Source: Aliirhizobium wenxiniae (GTDB lineage: Bacteria; Pseudomonadota; Alphaproteobacteria; Rhizobiales; Rhizobiaceae). From it: 64,000 nucleotides of DNA. Positions 1-10,071 of this stretch are shown piece after piece (within the stretch, counting starts at the first letter, position 1; each line of letters starts with the position of its first letter). The stretch covers positions 248,001-312,000 of the forward strand of contig NZ_JAEUAN010000005.1 in assembly GCF_019511445.1 (NCBI RefSeq), given 5' to 3'. Under the pieces are notes generated by a model. The model saw nothing but the letters and a program-made list of their open reading frames with translations. It was not told the DNA's origin and made no database searches. Position numbers and translations under genes: made by a program.

Positions 1-1016
1 ATCACACTGCAAGACTGGTGTCGGACTATGTTTCGACCGCACTGAAGCGCCGATTCGGCATTGGCGGCGGTGCAGGCAGGGCGGTGATCGGTATCGGTGA
101 CCAGTTGAAGGTCACGATCTTCGAAGCCGGTGCCGATGGCCTGTTCTCGACCACCGATAGCAAGCAGGCCGCGATTGATGTCGTCGTGCAACCGGACGGT
201 ACCGCTGCTATCCCTTATGTCGGTACCGTGCGATTCGCCGGTCGCACACTTGAGCAGGCCCGCCAGGAAATCCTGTCTTCTCTCAAGAGCAAGGCCGTCG
301 AGCCGGATGTCATCATTGCCATGGGCGATACGCCGTCGCGCTCGGTCACCGTTGCCGGTGCTGTCAATAAATCGGCGCAGATCCCGCTCAACCTGAATGG
401 CGAGCAGATTTCCGATGTCATCGCCAAGGCTGGTGGGCCGACCGCTCAGCCCTATGAGACCTATGTCACGCTCGTTCGCGGCAAGCGCACGGGTACGGCG
501 CTGATGAAGTCGATCATCGAGAACCCGTCTGAAAACATTTATGTCCAGCCTGGCGACCAGATTTTCGTAACCCAGGATCCACGCACCTTCACGCTGCTTG
601 GAGCCGTCAAGAGCAATTCGCGGATCGCATTCGGCGCCAACGATCTGAACCTTCTCGAAGCGGTTGCGCTCGGCCGAGGCGGCAATGACGAGGCCGTCAA
701 TGCGAAAGGCTTCTTCCTGTTCCGTTACGAGGATCCAGAAGTGGTCCTCGGGCTTCTGGGCCAGCGCCGGTTCGATGAACTCACGCGCAAGGGCATGCAG
801 CCGGACAAGAATGGCCGCTATCCGATCGTCTACAGGTTCGACATGAGCCGGCCTGACAGCATGCTCGTCGGCCAGACCTTCCCCGTGAAAAGCCGTGACG
901 TGATCTATGCATCGCGCCATCCGGCTGTCGACCTGACCAAGTTCCTGCGCGTCATTGGCACGCCTGTCGGGATCGCCGTTCAGGGCGCCGCGATTTCCAA
1001 CAATCTGAGTGACTAA
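1..1016 (+). CDS. Polysaccharide export protein, Wza/BexD-like, 5'-truncated by the window edge
   Basis: Outer-membrane or periplasmic polysaccharide export protein expected to form the exit channel for a capsule-type polysaccharide. The reading frame is open back to base 1, and the GTG at 18 is not convincing as a start because the frame upstream has no stop, so the signal peptide or lipobox lies outside the window. The visible part has the family layout: a poly_export stretch (IGIGDQLKVTIFEAG, VVVQPDGTAAIPYVG) followed by soluble ligand-binding beta-grasp repeats (SRSVTVAGAV, RTFTLLGAV). It ends 178 nt before rkpA on the same strand, and in rhizobia an export gene commonly precedes rkpA. 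The domain assignment is firm; the substrate (K-antigen-like polysaccharide) is inferred from the neighbours. Confidence 0.87.
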   Translation, partial: HTARLVSDYVSTALKRRFGIGGGAGRAVIGIGDQLKVTIFEAGADGLFSTTDSKQAAIDVVVQPDGTAAIPYVGTVRFAGRTLEQARQEILSSLKSKAVEPDVIIAMGDTPSRSVTVAGAVNKSAQIPLNLNGEQISDVIAKAGGPTAQPYETYVTLVRGKRTGTALMKSIIENPSENIYVQPGDQIFVTQDPRTFTLLGAVKSNSRIAFGANDLNLLEAVALGRGGNDEAVNAKGFFLFRYEDPEVVLGLLGQRRFDELTRKGMQPDKNGRYPIVYRFDMSRPDSMLVGQTFPVKSRDVIYASRHPAVDLTKFLRVIGTPVGIAVQGAAISNNLSD

Positions 1017-1194
1017 CCGCAAGGCCGGGCGTATATGCACCTGCATCATTGATTGTAATAATCCTGGATTGTCATCTGGAAGTAGTGGTTCGTTCTGCTT
1101 TTCTCGTGACAACTAGGGGCAAGTATGTTGTTAAAGTCGATGTCGGCTTAAATCTGCATCAGCTACTATAGCTGTGATGAACATAAGAGTGACG

Positions 1195-4100
1195 ATGACG
1201 ATAGAAGTAATTGGCCGAGCCTGCGTTGCGCCCGGTGCCAGCTCCATTGAAGAGTTGCAGCACGTTCTTAGAACCGGTCGTTGCACCGTCACGCAAATCC
1301 CTGCTGACCGGTGGGAGTTGGCTCGTTTCTGGCACCCCACTCAAGGGACACCTGGAAAAACCTACACATTCGCGGCTGGCGTCATCGACGCGGTTTATGA
1401 TTTCGATCCTGCAGTCTTCGGTCTGTCGCAGCGCGAGGCCATGCAGATGGACCCGCAGCAGCGCATATTGTTGACGCTGGTCTGGAAGGCTCTTGAGGAT
1501 GCCAACCTGCCGGTAAGCTCGCTCGCCCGGGAGCGGGTCGGCGTCTATATCGGCGCCTCCAGCCTCGACAGCGGCAATCTGTCGGCAGAAGATCCGGCCT
1601 CCGGCAGCCCGTATTTCATGACGGGCAATACGCTTTCGATCGTCTCCAACCGTATCTCGCATGTTTTCGGTCTCAATGGTCCGAGCATGACGATCGATAC
1701 GGCCTGTTCGTCCTCGCTAGTGGCGCTGGATCAGGCCGCTCGTGCACTGGAGCGCGGCGATGTCGACACGGCAATCGTCGGCGGTGTCAATCTTCTCGTC
1801 CACCCGCTGTCTTTCGTCGGTTTCGCCCAGGCGCGCATGTTGTCGCCGGAAGGCCTTTGCCGGGCTTATGACACCAATGGCCAGGGGTATGTCCGCGCGG
1901 AAGGTGGTGCGGTAATCGTCCTGCGTCGCAGCGATCTCGCGCGACAGAACCATGACCGCAGTTATGCCCGTATTCATGCGACCGGCGTCAATTCCTCCGG
2001 CCGCACCAACGGCATCAGCTTGCCATCGCGTGAGGCGCAGGCCGAGCTGCTGAGCTCCATCTATGACCGGCAGGGCATCGACGTGAACCGCGTCGCCTTC
2101 ATCGAAGGCCATGGCACCGGTACCCGCGTCGGCGACCCTGCCGAAGTCTGGGCCATCGGTAAAGTCATCGGCCAGAAGCGCCGCGCGCCGCTGCCTATCG
2201 GCTCGATCAAGTCGAATATCGGTCACACGGAGCCGGTCTCCGGCCTTCTTGGCCTGTTCAAGGCCATGCTGGCGCTCGAGAACGACTACCTTCCGGCGAC
2301 GCTGCATATCGAAACGGCGAACGAAGACATCGATTTCGATGCCCTCAATGTCAGGGTCAATACTGCAGCCGTCAAACTGCTTCCGGCCAAGGAAGCGCGG
2401 CTTGTCGGCATCAATTCCTTCGGCTTCGGCGGCACCAATGCGCATGTCGTCATAGGCGACCCCGAACCGGTCACACAGGCAGCTTCGCCCGCCAAGGGCG
2501 ACAACTTGCTGTTCCTGGCCAGCGCCCATAGCGCCAGCGCACTGGAAAACCTGCTTAAGGATTATCGTGCCCGCCTGTCGGCCGCAGCGCCGGATAAAGC
2601 ACGCCGCATCATTGCCGCCACGACAACGAACAGGGATGCTCTCAAATATCGGTTTGCCGTCGATGCACGCGGCGAACGCGGCGTCCTCGATGCCATCAAG
2701 ACGCATCTTTCGGGTGAGGCGTCTGACGGCGAGCGCGGCGAAGCGCCGTCTTCGCTCGGCAAGATCGCCTTCGTCTTTTCCGGCAATGGTGCGCAATGGG
2801 CCGGAATGGGCGTCGAAGCCTATCGCGAGAACCCGCATTTCCGCCAGTATTTCCAATCCTTCAGCGCGCTGTTCGAGTATCATCTCGGCGAAAAGCTGAC
2901 GGATCTCATCGTCGCAGACGATCTGGGAACACGGCTGGCCGACGCGACGATTGCCCAGCCGCTGCTGTTTGCCGTCCAGGCGTCGCTTTCGGATAGCCTG
3001 AGCGCTTATGGCATCAGGCCCGATGTCGTTTTCGGCCACTCGGTCGGTGAGATTGCTGCCGCCTATGCGTCGAAGGCGCTGACGGCTGCCGAAGCCGTTG
3101 CGATCGTTGCCAAGCGCTCGCATTCCCAGCATCTCTTCGCAGGGCAGGGCAAGATGGCCGCCGCCGTGATGGGCGAAGACGCTGCTGTTGCATTTGCAAA
3201 GGCGCATGGTCTGGATGGCATCCACGTTGCGGCGGTAAACGCACCGAACTCCGTGACGATTTCCGGACCGATCGCAGAAATCCAGGCCTTCCGCGATGCT
3301 GCCCGCAAGGCCCAGACGGTCGTCCATATCCTCGATATCAACTACCCGTTCCATCATCCGATCATCGACAGCGCTCGCGATGGCTTCCTCGCGGAATTGC
3401 CGGCGATCGAGCCGCAGGCTGCTGCCTGTACCTTCATTTCCACCGTCACCGGCGGGATCTATGACGGTCGTGGTCTCGATGCCGAATATTGGTGGCACAA
3501 TGTGCGTGAGCCGGTTCTCTTCCGCTCTGCAACCGAAGCGGCCCTCGATCTCGGCTGCAATCTCTTCATCGAGATTTCTCCGCGCACGATCCTGTCGAAC
3601 TACGTCTCGGAAATCGCCAAGAGCAAGGCCCAGCCGGCAACCGTGATCGGTTCGCTGCAGCGCGAGACACCCGTCGAAGGCCGTGATCCTATCGCCCGCT
3701 CGTTTGCGCGTGCTATTGCCCATGGCGCGATACCAGCACCATCCAGGCATTCAGGCACACGCAACCCGGTCGTCGACCTGCCGCCTTTGCCGTTCGAACC
3801 GAGCGCGCTCAAAGTGCCGGCAACCACCGACGAAATCGACATGTTCGGTCGGGATTTCAAGAACAGCTACACGCTTCTCGGCTGGCGAAACGATCCGAAC
3901 GGGTCGCACTGGAAAAACCATGTCGATGCGCTGCTCTTCCCGGATCTGGCGGAGCATGTTGTCGATGGTCGCGCGATCTTGCCGGGAGCCGGGTTCCTGG
4001 AAATCGCGGTCACTGCCGCCCAGGCGCATTTCGGCACTGACGAGATCGAGATTTCCAACATGGAGATCGTCCGGCCGCTCGAATTGCGTCCTGATCGGAT

Positions 4101-7100
4101 GCTTGAGCTTTCGACGCTGATTTCTCCGGAAACCGGCAATATCGAGATTCGTTCGCGCGAACGGCTCAGCAGTGACGACTGGACCGTTCACGCCGTCGGC
4201 CGTTGTCGACGCCCGGTGGATGAGGACAGCCACCGGTTCGATGTCACCGTATCCACAGAAGGCGGCGATAGCCTCTCGTCTGCCGAGGTTTATGAGATGG
4301 CGGAGCGTTTCGGCCTGCAATACGGACCGCGCTTCCAGCTCCTGTCCAAGGCGGTGCCTTATGGCGAGAATGTCGTTGAAGTCGAGTTGAAGGAAGCGGC
4401 GGCTCCCGCCCATCCCTATATCGGCTATAACCTCAACCCGTTCTCCGTCGATGCCGCCTTCCACGGGCTCGTCGCGATGTTCGATCGGCTTTCGGGAACT
4501 GAGGCCGGATCTCCCTACATCCCGGTTCGGTTCGGCTCCATCCGCGTCGCGGGCAGAGGTCGCGCAATCGCCAAGGCGCGGATCGAGATCGAGCGGTTCA
4601 GCAATTTCTCGATCAAGGTCAATTTCCGGCTTTTCGACGCGGATGGCGATCAGGTTGCGGTTCTTTCGGATTGCCGCTTCCGTCGCACGTCCCTGCGCCG
4701 TCATCACACGCTGGATACTGTTGCCTTCCATTTCGACGCCGTGCCGAGTGCGCTTTTGGCGGTGTCGGATGCGCCGGCATTCAACCTGCCGGCTCTGGCC
4801 GAGCTTGTATCGTCCGACGCCAAGGACAATGCATCGCTGATGATCGATGCGGCGGTCTATCGTGCAAGCCACGAGATTGCCCTGTCGCTCGCCGATGGCG
4901 ATGGCAGGCTTTCGTCGGCATCCTTGCCCGGCGACCGGGATTTCCGCGCCTTCCTGACATCCTGCCTGTTCACCCTGGAAGATGCCGGCATCGCCGTGTC
5001 CTCTGATGACGGCTGGAATATCCCGCAAGACTTCTCGTTCCCGGGTGTCGATGAACTGATCCAGGAAATCTACCGCGAAGACTCGTCACGCATCGCTGAA
5101 GCAGTGCTGGTCAATGACGTCTATCGCGATGCGCTCGAACATCTCATGCTCGCAGGAAAGCCCGCCGACGAGGCTGAAAGCGAACACACGAGCAATATCA
5201 GCGAAGCAACGCTCGACCACGTTCTGGTCCATTCGCCGCTCGGTCTTCGCCGCGCCGCAAGCGGTTTTGATCTGACGGAACGCTTCTGCCGCGAAAATTC
5301 TGGAAAAATCCGTTTCATCGTCGAGCTGGGCACGACAAGCCAGTCGGTCAGCACCCGGCTTGCCGGTCTCTCCGCATCGATCGGCGCAACGCTTGTGATT
5401 GCCGAGCCGAACGAAAATGCACGACGCATGCTGGAACTGGCGTTCGAGCAGAATGTCCATGTCTCGGTCATAGAGCCCAAGGCTCTTGCCGGCCTCAAGC
5501 ATGTGGACCTGATCGTTGCAGGCGGCCTGTCCAGCCAGTCAATGCTGACCGGTGACGAGGATGTGCGCCAGGCGCTGCGTTCGGCCGCGGCATCGGGTGC
5601 TGCGATCACTTTTGGCGATCGTGCTCCCTCGGCATTCAACGATTTTGCTTTCGGTCTGTCGGAGGGATGGTTCGCGGCAAGCCAGTCTGCCGAATTCCCG
5701 GTCGGCCGGTTGGCGACCGCGGCTCAGGTGGAAACTCTGCTGTCCGATCTCGGTTTCGACGTTGCATCCGTCAACGACATGCAGGTGGAAGAGGGCGCGC
5801 TCGTCGTCGCCATCGCCCATTCGCGCGTGAAATCCGAGACTGTGGCTGCCGAAACGGGCAGGGGCAGGCTTATCATTGTTGCCGAACAGGCATCCGAACA
5901 GATGCTCGCTCCGTCCTTTGTCGATGCTGCGATCGTTCAGGCTGCCGAGTCGGAACGCGCTCTGGAACTGGTGCCGGAAGGCAGTCAGTCTCCGATCTGC
6001 ATGGCCTATCTCGCCGATCGCGGTGCCGGTCAGGCCGTTTCGGCTCTTGAGATTTCAAGACTGTCGCGCTTCAAGGCGCTGGCCGAGGGAATGACCCGCC
6101 AGGCAGGCGGTTCCGCGGTCAGGCCACGCCTCATCGTGCTTGCGCCGGGCGGATCTCCGCTTGCCGGTGAAAACAGCGATGCGGCCAATGGCGGTCTGTG
6201 GACTTTCGCCCGCGTTCTGCAGAACGAATATGACGCCATCGACATTCACATGATCGATGCCGAAGGCAAGCAGGCGATTGCCCTCATCGATCGGATTGCA
6301 ACGGTCGAAAGCGCCAATCGCGAATGGCTTGCCGGTGAACACGGTCTCGTTGAAATCCGTGCGGCTTCCGGTCCGTCCGCAGGCCGCGATACGACCACCG
6401 CTGATTTCGAGGCCGCGACGATCCACCAGCGGACCAGCGGTCGCGTCGACAGCATCGTCTGGGAAAGCTGCGTGCTTCGCGAGCCGGGTGATGGCGAGGT
6501 CATCATCGCGGTCGAAGCTGCAGGTCTGAATTTCCGCGACGTCATGTGGTCGATGGGGCTTTTGCCCGAAGAAGCACTGGAAGACGGTTTCGCCGGCGCA
6601 ACCATTGGCATGGAAATGGCCGGGCGCGTCGAGCGCGTCGGTTCTTCCGTCACGGATCTCAAGCCAGGCGATCGCGTCATGGGCATCGGCCCGGCCGCCT
6701 TCTCCACCCATGTTCGTGTCCGCCGTGACGGTGTGACGAAATTCCCCGATCGGCTTGATTATTCAGCCGCGGCCACGGTGCCGGTCGCCTTCCTGACGGC
6801 CTATTACGCCATGGTCCAGCTTGGCCATATCGAAGAGGGCGAAACGATCCTCATTCATGGCGCCGCAGGCGGCGTCGGTCTTGCAGCACTGCAGATCGCC
6901 AAGCTGAAGGGCGCAAAGGTCATCGCCACGGCGGGTACGGTCGAAAAACGCCGCTTCCTCGAAACGCTCGGCGCCGACCATATCTTCGACAGCCGCTCGC
7001 TGGATTTCGTCTCGCGCGTTCGTGCGGTCACGAATGGCGAGGGTGTCGATCTCGTCCTCAACTCGCTCTTCTCCGAAGCGATGGAGCGAAGCCTCGAACT

Positions 7101-8631
7101 GGTAAAACCCTTCGGCCGCTTCCTCGAACTCGGCAAGCGCGACTATTATTCCGACCGCAAGATCGGCCTGCGGCCGTTCCGTCGCAATATCAGCTATTTC
7201 GGCATCGATGCCGACCAGTTGCTGGTCAACCAGCCGAAGATCACCAAGCGGATTTTTGCCGAGATAGGCGAACTATTCGAGCGCGGCGATCTGGTGCCTC
7301 TGCCTTATCGCGCCTTCGGCTATGACGAGATCGGCAGCGCGTTCCGCCTGATGCAGAATGCCGGCCAGATCGGCAAGATCGTTATCCGCCCGCCGGTCCG
7401 CGGCAGGGATCAGGTGATGATTGCCACCGACCGGACTGTACGTTTCAGCGATGACGGAACCTTCCTCGTTGCCGGTGGCATCGGCGGTTTCGGTCTCGTT
7501 GCCGCCGACTGGCTGGTCGCCAAGGGCGCGCGCCGGATCGCTTTGTGCTCTCGCCGCGGGGTCGCGGATGAAGCGACGATCAAGGCTCTGGAAAAATGGG
7601 CTGCTCTCGGCGTCGTTGCCACGCTTCATGCCTGCGACATCACCAATGAACAGGCTTTGTCCGCTCTTCTGACGGAGTTGCGTTCTGCGGCTCCGATCAA
7701 GGGCATCATCCACGCCGCCATGGTGCTGGACGACGCTCTCCTGTCGAACCTGACCGATGACCGCAACCGTCCGGTCGTGGACGTCAAGGTTCGCGGCGCG
7801 GAGCTGCTCGACAAGCTGACCCGTGACGACGCTCTGGAACTGTTCCTGCTCTTCTCGTCCGCCACCACCATGCTCGGCAATCCCGGACAGGCGAACTATG
7901 TTATCGCCAACGGCTATCTCGAAGGGCTTGCCCGCGCCCGTCGCGCTGCCGGCCGCCCGGCTCTGGCCGTCGGTTTCGGCGCAATTGCCGATACCGGCTT
8001 TCTGGCACGCAATGCCGAGGTCAACGAGATCCTGTCGAAGAGGATCGGCAAGACCGCAATGAAGGCGCGTGATGCGCTGGAACAGGTCGAAAATTATCTT
8101 GCGAGCGAGACCGGCAGTATCGATGGTGCAGCCGTGATGATCGCAGAAGTCGACTGGAACGCCGTGCGCATGCTGCCGATCTCGACAGCCAGCCTGTTCG
8201 AGACCGCCATGCGGGCCGCCGGCAATGCGCAATCGTCTGGCGATGGCGATCAGATCGATCTCGAAGCGTTGATCGAAGGCAAGTCCGCCGATGAAGCGCA
8301 GGCGATCCTGCACAAGATTGTCGCGGCCGAAATCGCCGCCATCCTGCGCGTCACCGAAGATAGCATCACGCCGGAAAAGGTCCTCAAGGATGTCGGCCTC
8401 GACAGCCTGATGGCGATGGAACTCGGCATGAGCTTCCAGCAGAAGACCGGATTTGATATTCCCTTGAGTGGTGTAGGCGAGGACACGACGGTGAGTGACG
8501 TGGTCACGCGCCTGCGTGAGAGAGTTTCGAAACGCAGTGGCGGGGAGGAGGAGACCCCGCAGCAGGACGAGGTGCTCGACCGTCTGGTCAAGAGCCACTC
8601 GACCCAAAGCCAGAAAGCAGCTTCTCAGTGA
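1195..8631 (+). CDS. rkpA: RkpA-type single-module polyketide/fatty acid synthase
   Basis: A 2478-aa multidomain synthase expected to build a long acyl chain for a surface-polysaccharide lipid. Domains in order: ketosynthase (about 1-425; Cys171 in DTACSSS, His306 in EGHGTGT, His344 in NIGH), acyltransferase (about 520-830; Ser616 in GHSVGE; a YPFHHP motif closer to malonyl than methylmalonyl types), dehydratase (about 890-1170; His921 in HVVDGRAILPG, Asp1086), an unassigned stretch (about 1190-1730), enoylreductase (about 1735-2065; HGAAGGVG near 1887), ketoreductase (about 2090-2310; Tyr2235) and acyl carrier protein (Ser2404 in LDSL). There is no thioesterase. The ATG at 1195 is preferred because AAGAG lies just upstream; GTG 1174 and ATG 1177 are in frame. 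The stop overlaps rkpG by 4 nt. Confidence 0.93.
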   Translation: MTIEVIGRACVAPGASSIEELQHVLRTGRCTVTQIPADRWELARFWHPTQGTPGKTYTFAAGVIDAVYDFDPAVFGLSQREAMQMDPQQRILLTLVWKALEDANLPVSSLARERVGVYIGASSLDSGNLSAEDPASGSPYFMTGNTLSIVSNRISHVFGLNGPSMTIDTACSSSLVALDQAARALERGDVDTAIVGGVNLLVHPLSFVGFAQARMLSPEGLCRAYDTNGQGYVRAEGGAVIVLRRSDLARQNHDRSYARIHATGVNSSGRTNGISLPSREAQAELLSSIYDRQGIDVNRVAFIEGHGTGTRVGDPAEVWAIGKVIGQKRRAPLPIGSIKSNIGHTEPVSGLLGLFKAMLALENDYLPATLHIETANEDIDFDALNVRVNTAAVKLLPAKEARLVGINSFGFGGTNAHVVIGDPEPVTQAASPAKGDNLLFLASAHSASALENLLKDYRARLSAAAPDKARRIIAATTTNRDALKYRFAVDARGERGVLDAIKTHLSGEASDGERGEAPSSLGKIAFVFSGNGAQWAGMGVEAYRENPHFRQYFQSFSALFEYHLGEKLTDLIVADDLGTRLADATIAQPLLFAVQASLSDSLSAYGIRPDVVFGHSVGEIAAAYASKALTAAEAVAIVAKRSHSQHLFAGQGKMAAAVMGEDAAVAFAKAHGLDGIHVAAVNAPNSVTISGPIAEIQAFRDAARKAQTVVHILDINYPFHHPIIDSARDGFLAELPAIEPQAAACTFISTVTGGIYDGRGLDAEYWWHNVREPVLFRSATEAALDLGCNLFIEISPRTILSNYVSEIAKSKAQPATVIGSLQRETPVEGRDPIARSFARAIAHGAIPAPSRHSGTRNPVVDLPPLPFEPSALKVPATTDEIDMFGRDFKNSYTLLGWRNDPNGSHWKNHVDALLFPDLAEHVVDGRAILPGAGFLEIAVTAAQAHFGTDEIEISNMEIVRPLELRPDRMLELSTLISPETGNIEIRSRERLSSDDWTVHAVGRCRRPVDEDSHRFDVTVSTEGGDSLSSAEVYEMAERFGLQYGPRFQLLSKAVPYGENVVEVELKEAAAPAHPYIGYNLNPFSVDAAFHGLVAMFDRLSGTEAGSPYIPVRFGSIRVAGRGRAIAKARIEIERFSNFSIKVNFRLFDADGDQVAVLSDCRFRRTSLRRHHTLDTVAFHFDAVPSALLAVSDAPAFNLPALAELVSSDAKDNASLMIDAAVYRASHEIALSLADGDGRLSSASLPGDRDFRAFLTSCLFTLEDAGIAVSSDDGWNIPQDFSFPGVDELIQEIYREDSSRIAEAVLVNDVYRDALEHLMLAGKPADEAESEHTSNISEATLDHVLVHSPLGLRRAASGFDLTERFCRENSGKIRFIVELGTTSQSVSTRLAGLSASIGATLVIAEPNENARRMLELAFEQNVHVSVIEPKALAGLKHVDLIVAGGLSSQSMLTGDEDVRQALRSAAASGAAITFGDRAPSAFNDFAFGLSEGWFAASQSAEFPVGRLATAAQVETLLSDLGFDVASVNDMQVEEGALVVAIAHSRVKSETVAAETGRGRLIIVAEQASEQMLAPSFVDAAIVQAAESERALELVPEGSQSPICMAYLADRGAGQAVSALEISRLSRFKALAEGMTRQAGGSAVRPRLIVLAPGGSPLAGENSDAANGGLWTFARVLQNEYDAIDIHMIDAEGKQAIALIDRIATVESANREWLAGEHGLVEIRAASGPSAGRDTTTADFEAATIHQRTSGRVDSIVWESCVLREPGDGEVIIAVEAAGLNFRDVMWSMGLLPEEALEDGFAGATIGMEMAGRVERVGSSVTDLKPGDRVMGIGPAAFSTHVRVRRDGVTKFPDRLDYSAAATVPVAFLTAYYAMVQLGHIEEGETILIHGAAGGVGLAALQIAKLKGAKVIATAGTVEKRRFLETLGADHIFDSRSLDFVSRVRAVTNGEGVDLVLNSLFSEAMERSLELVKPFGRFLELGKRDYYSDRKIGLRPFRRNISYFGIDADQLLVNQPKITKRIFAEIGELFERGDLVPLPYRAFGYDEIGSAFRLMQNAGQIGKIVIRPPVRGRDQVMIATDRTVRFSDDGTFLVAGGIGGFGLVAADWLVAKGARRIALCSRRGVADEATIKALEKWAALGVVATLHACDITNEQALSALLTELRSAAPIKGIIHAAMVLDDALLSNLTDDRNRPVVDVKVRGAELLDKLTRDDALELFLLFSSATTMLGNPGQANYVIANGYLEGLARARRAAGRPALAVGFGAIADTGFLARNAEVNEILSKRIGKTAMKARDALEQVENYLASETGSIDGAAVMIAEVDWNAVRMLPISTASLFETAMRAAGNAQSSGDGDQIDLEALIEGKSADEAQAILHKIVAAEIAAILRVTEDSITPEKVLKDVGLDSLMAMELGMSFQQKTGFDIPLSGVGEDTTVSDVVTRLRERVSKRSGGEEETPQQDEVLDRLVKSHSTQSQKAASQ

Positions 8632-10055
8632 CCAAGAAAGACAAGCCGGAAACGACCGCGTCTCCAACCGGAGGCGCCAAGCTTGGTTTTCTGGAAAAGA
8701 TGCGACAGACCAGCGAAGCTTCCGGCCGCAATCGCGAAGCGCGCTTGAACCGCCAGCCGCAGGTTTCTGTTCGCCAGAGCCCGAAATTCGATCAGCTTCC
8801 CGAATATCAGCGTGTATTGACGCAGCGGAAGGTGGGCGAGGTGATCGGGGTGGATAATCCGTTCTATCGCTCGCACGATGTTGCGGCAGGCGCCACCACG
8901 GTTATGGACGGCCGGGACTTCGCCAACTTTGCATCCTACGACTATCTCGGAACGAACACGGATCCGAAGGTCACGAGCCGTGCCAAGGAGGCGATCGATC
9001 GATATGGAATTTCCGCTTCCGCCAGCCGTCTGGTTGCCGGTGAGCGTCCCGTCCATACCGAACTCGAAGCGTTGCTTGCCGAGGTCTATGGCGTAGAGGC
9101 AGCCGTCTGCTTCGTCAGCGGTTATCTCACCAATGTTGCGGCCATCAGCTGTCTCGTCGGCCCGCAGGACCTCGTCATCCACGACGAATTCATCCACAAC
9201 AGTGCACTTGCGGGCATCAAGCAGTCGGGCGCAACGCGGCGGCTGTTCCGCCACAACGATGTCGACAATCTCGAAACAGTGCTGAAGACGCTCGCATCGG
9301 AATTCCGGCGTGTCCTCGTTATCGTCGAGGGCGTCTATTCCATGGATGGAGATATTGCCGATCTGCCGCGGCTCTTGGAACTGCGCAACCGCTACGGTTT
9401 TTGGTTGATGGTCGATGAGGCCCATGCGCTTGGCGTTCTCGGCAAGACGGGCAGGGGCACGTTCGAGCATTTCGATATCGATCCGCAGGACGTCGATATC
9501 TGGATGGGAACCCTGTCCAAGACGACGTCGAGCTGCGGCGGTTATATTGCCGGATCCCAGGCGCTTGCCGATATCCTGAAAGCCGAGGCCGGTGGCTTCG
9601 TCTATAGCGTCGGACTGGCGCCGGTTCTGGCCGCAGCCGCAAAGGCCGGTCTCGAGATCCTGCGCAGCGAACCGGAACGGACCGAAAAGCTTCACCGCAA
9701 CGGCGCATTGTTTCTGGAAGAGGCCAGAAAGGCCGGGCTCGACACGGGCCTGAGCGTCGGGTTTTCCGTCGTCCCGGTTCTGGTTGGCGATTCGCTTCGG
9801 GCTGTGCAGCTATCGAACGAGCTTCTGGAAGATGGCGTCAATGCACTGCCCATCATCCACCCGGCGGTGCCGGAAGGGCAGGCGCGGCTGCGCTTCTTCA
9901 TCACCTGCAATCACACGGAAGAGCAGATCCGCCATGCCGTCGAAGCGACTTCGCGTCGCCTGAAAAGCCTGGAAGAGCGCAAGTTCGGCCTGGCCTCGCT
10001 TGATATGGAAAAGATGATGCTGCTTTCTCCGCTGCTTCAATCGCCCAACAGCTGA
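8628..10055 (+). CDS. rkpG: Alpha-oxoamine synthase (AONS/serine palmitoyltransferase-like), RkpG
   Basis: PLP-dependent enzyme of the family that condenses an acyl thioester with an amino acid and releases CO2 (8-amino-7-oxononanoate synthase, 5-aminolevulinate synthase, serine palmitoyltransferase). The 475-aa protein has a polar N-terminal extension of about 75 residues, then the catalytic core: HDEFIHNS (185-192), DEAHALGVLG (263-272) for the cofactor ring, and Lys298 in GTLSKTTSS as the Schiff-base lysine. The GTG start overlaps the rkpA stop as GTGA, so translation is probably coupled. The missing thioesterase in RkpA fits a role in chain release. Biotin synthesis is unlikely because no bio genes are nearby; the amino acid substrate cannot be read from sequence. 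Confidence 0.9.
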   Translation: MTKKDKPETTASPTGGAKLGFLEKMRQTSEASGRNREARLNRQPQVSVRQSPKFDQLPEYQRVLTQRKVGEVIGVDNPFYRSHDVAAGATTVMDGRDFANFASYDYLGTNTDPKVTSRAKEAIDRYGISASASRLVAGERPVHTELEALLAEVYGVEAAVCFVSGYLTNVAAISCLVGPQDLVIHDEFIHNSALAGIKQSGATRRLFRHNDVDNLETVLKTLASEFRRVLVIVEGVYSMDGDIADLPRLLELRNRYGFWLMVDEAHALGVLGKTGRGTFEHFDIDPQDVDIWMGTLSKTTSSCGGYIAGSQALADILKAEAGGFVYSVGLAPVLAAAAKAGLEILRSEPERTEKLHRNGALFLEEARKAGLDTGLSVGFSVVPVLVGDSLRAVQLSNELLEDGVNALPIIHPAVPEGQARLRFFITCNHTEEQIRHAVEATSRRLKSLEERKFGLASLDMEKMMLLSPLLQSPNS

Positions 10056-10071
10056 TTTCGGGAGCGCGGCC

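Noticed and set aside
1717..3750. 677-codon open frame antisense to the KS-AT part of rkpA
   Set aside because: It is composition-driven, has no domain motif, and fully overlaps catalytic domains on the plus strand.
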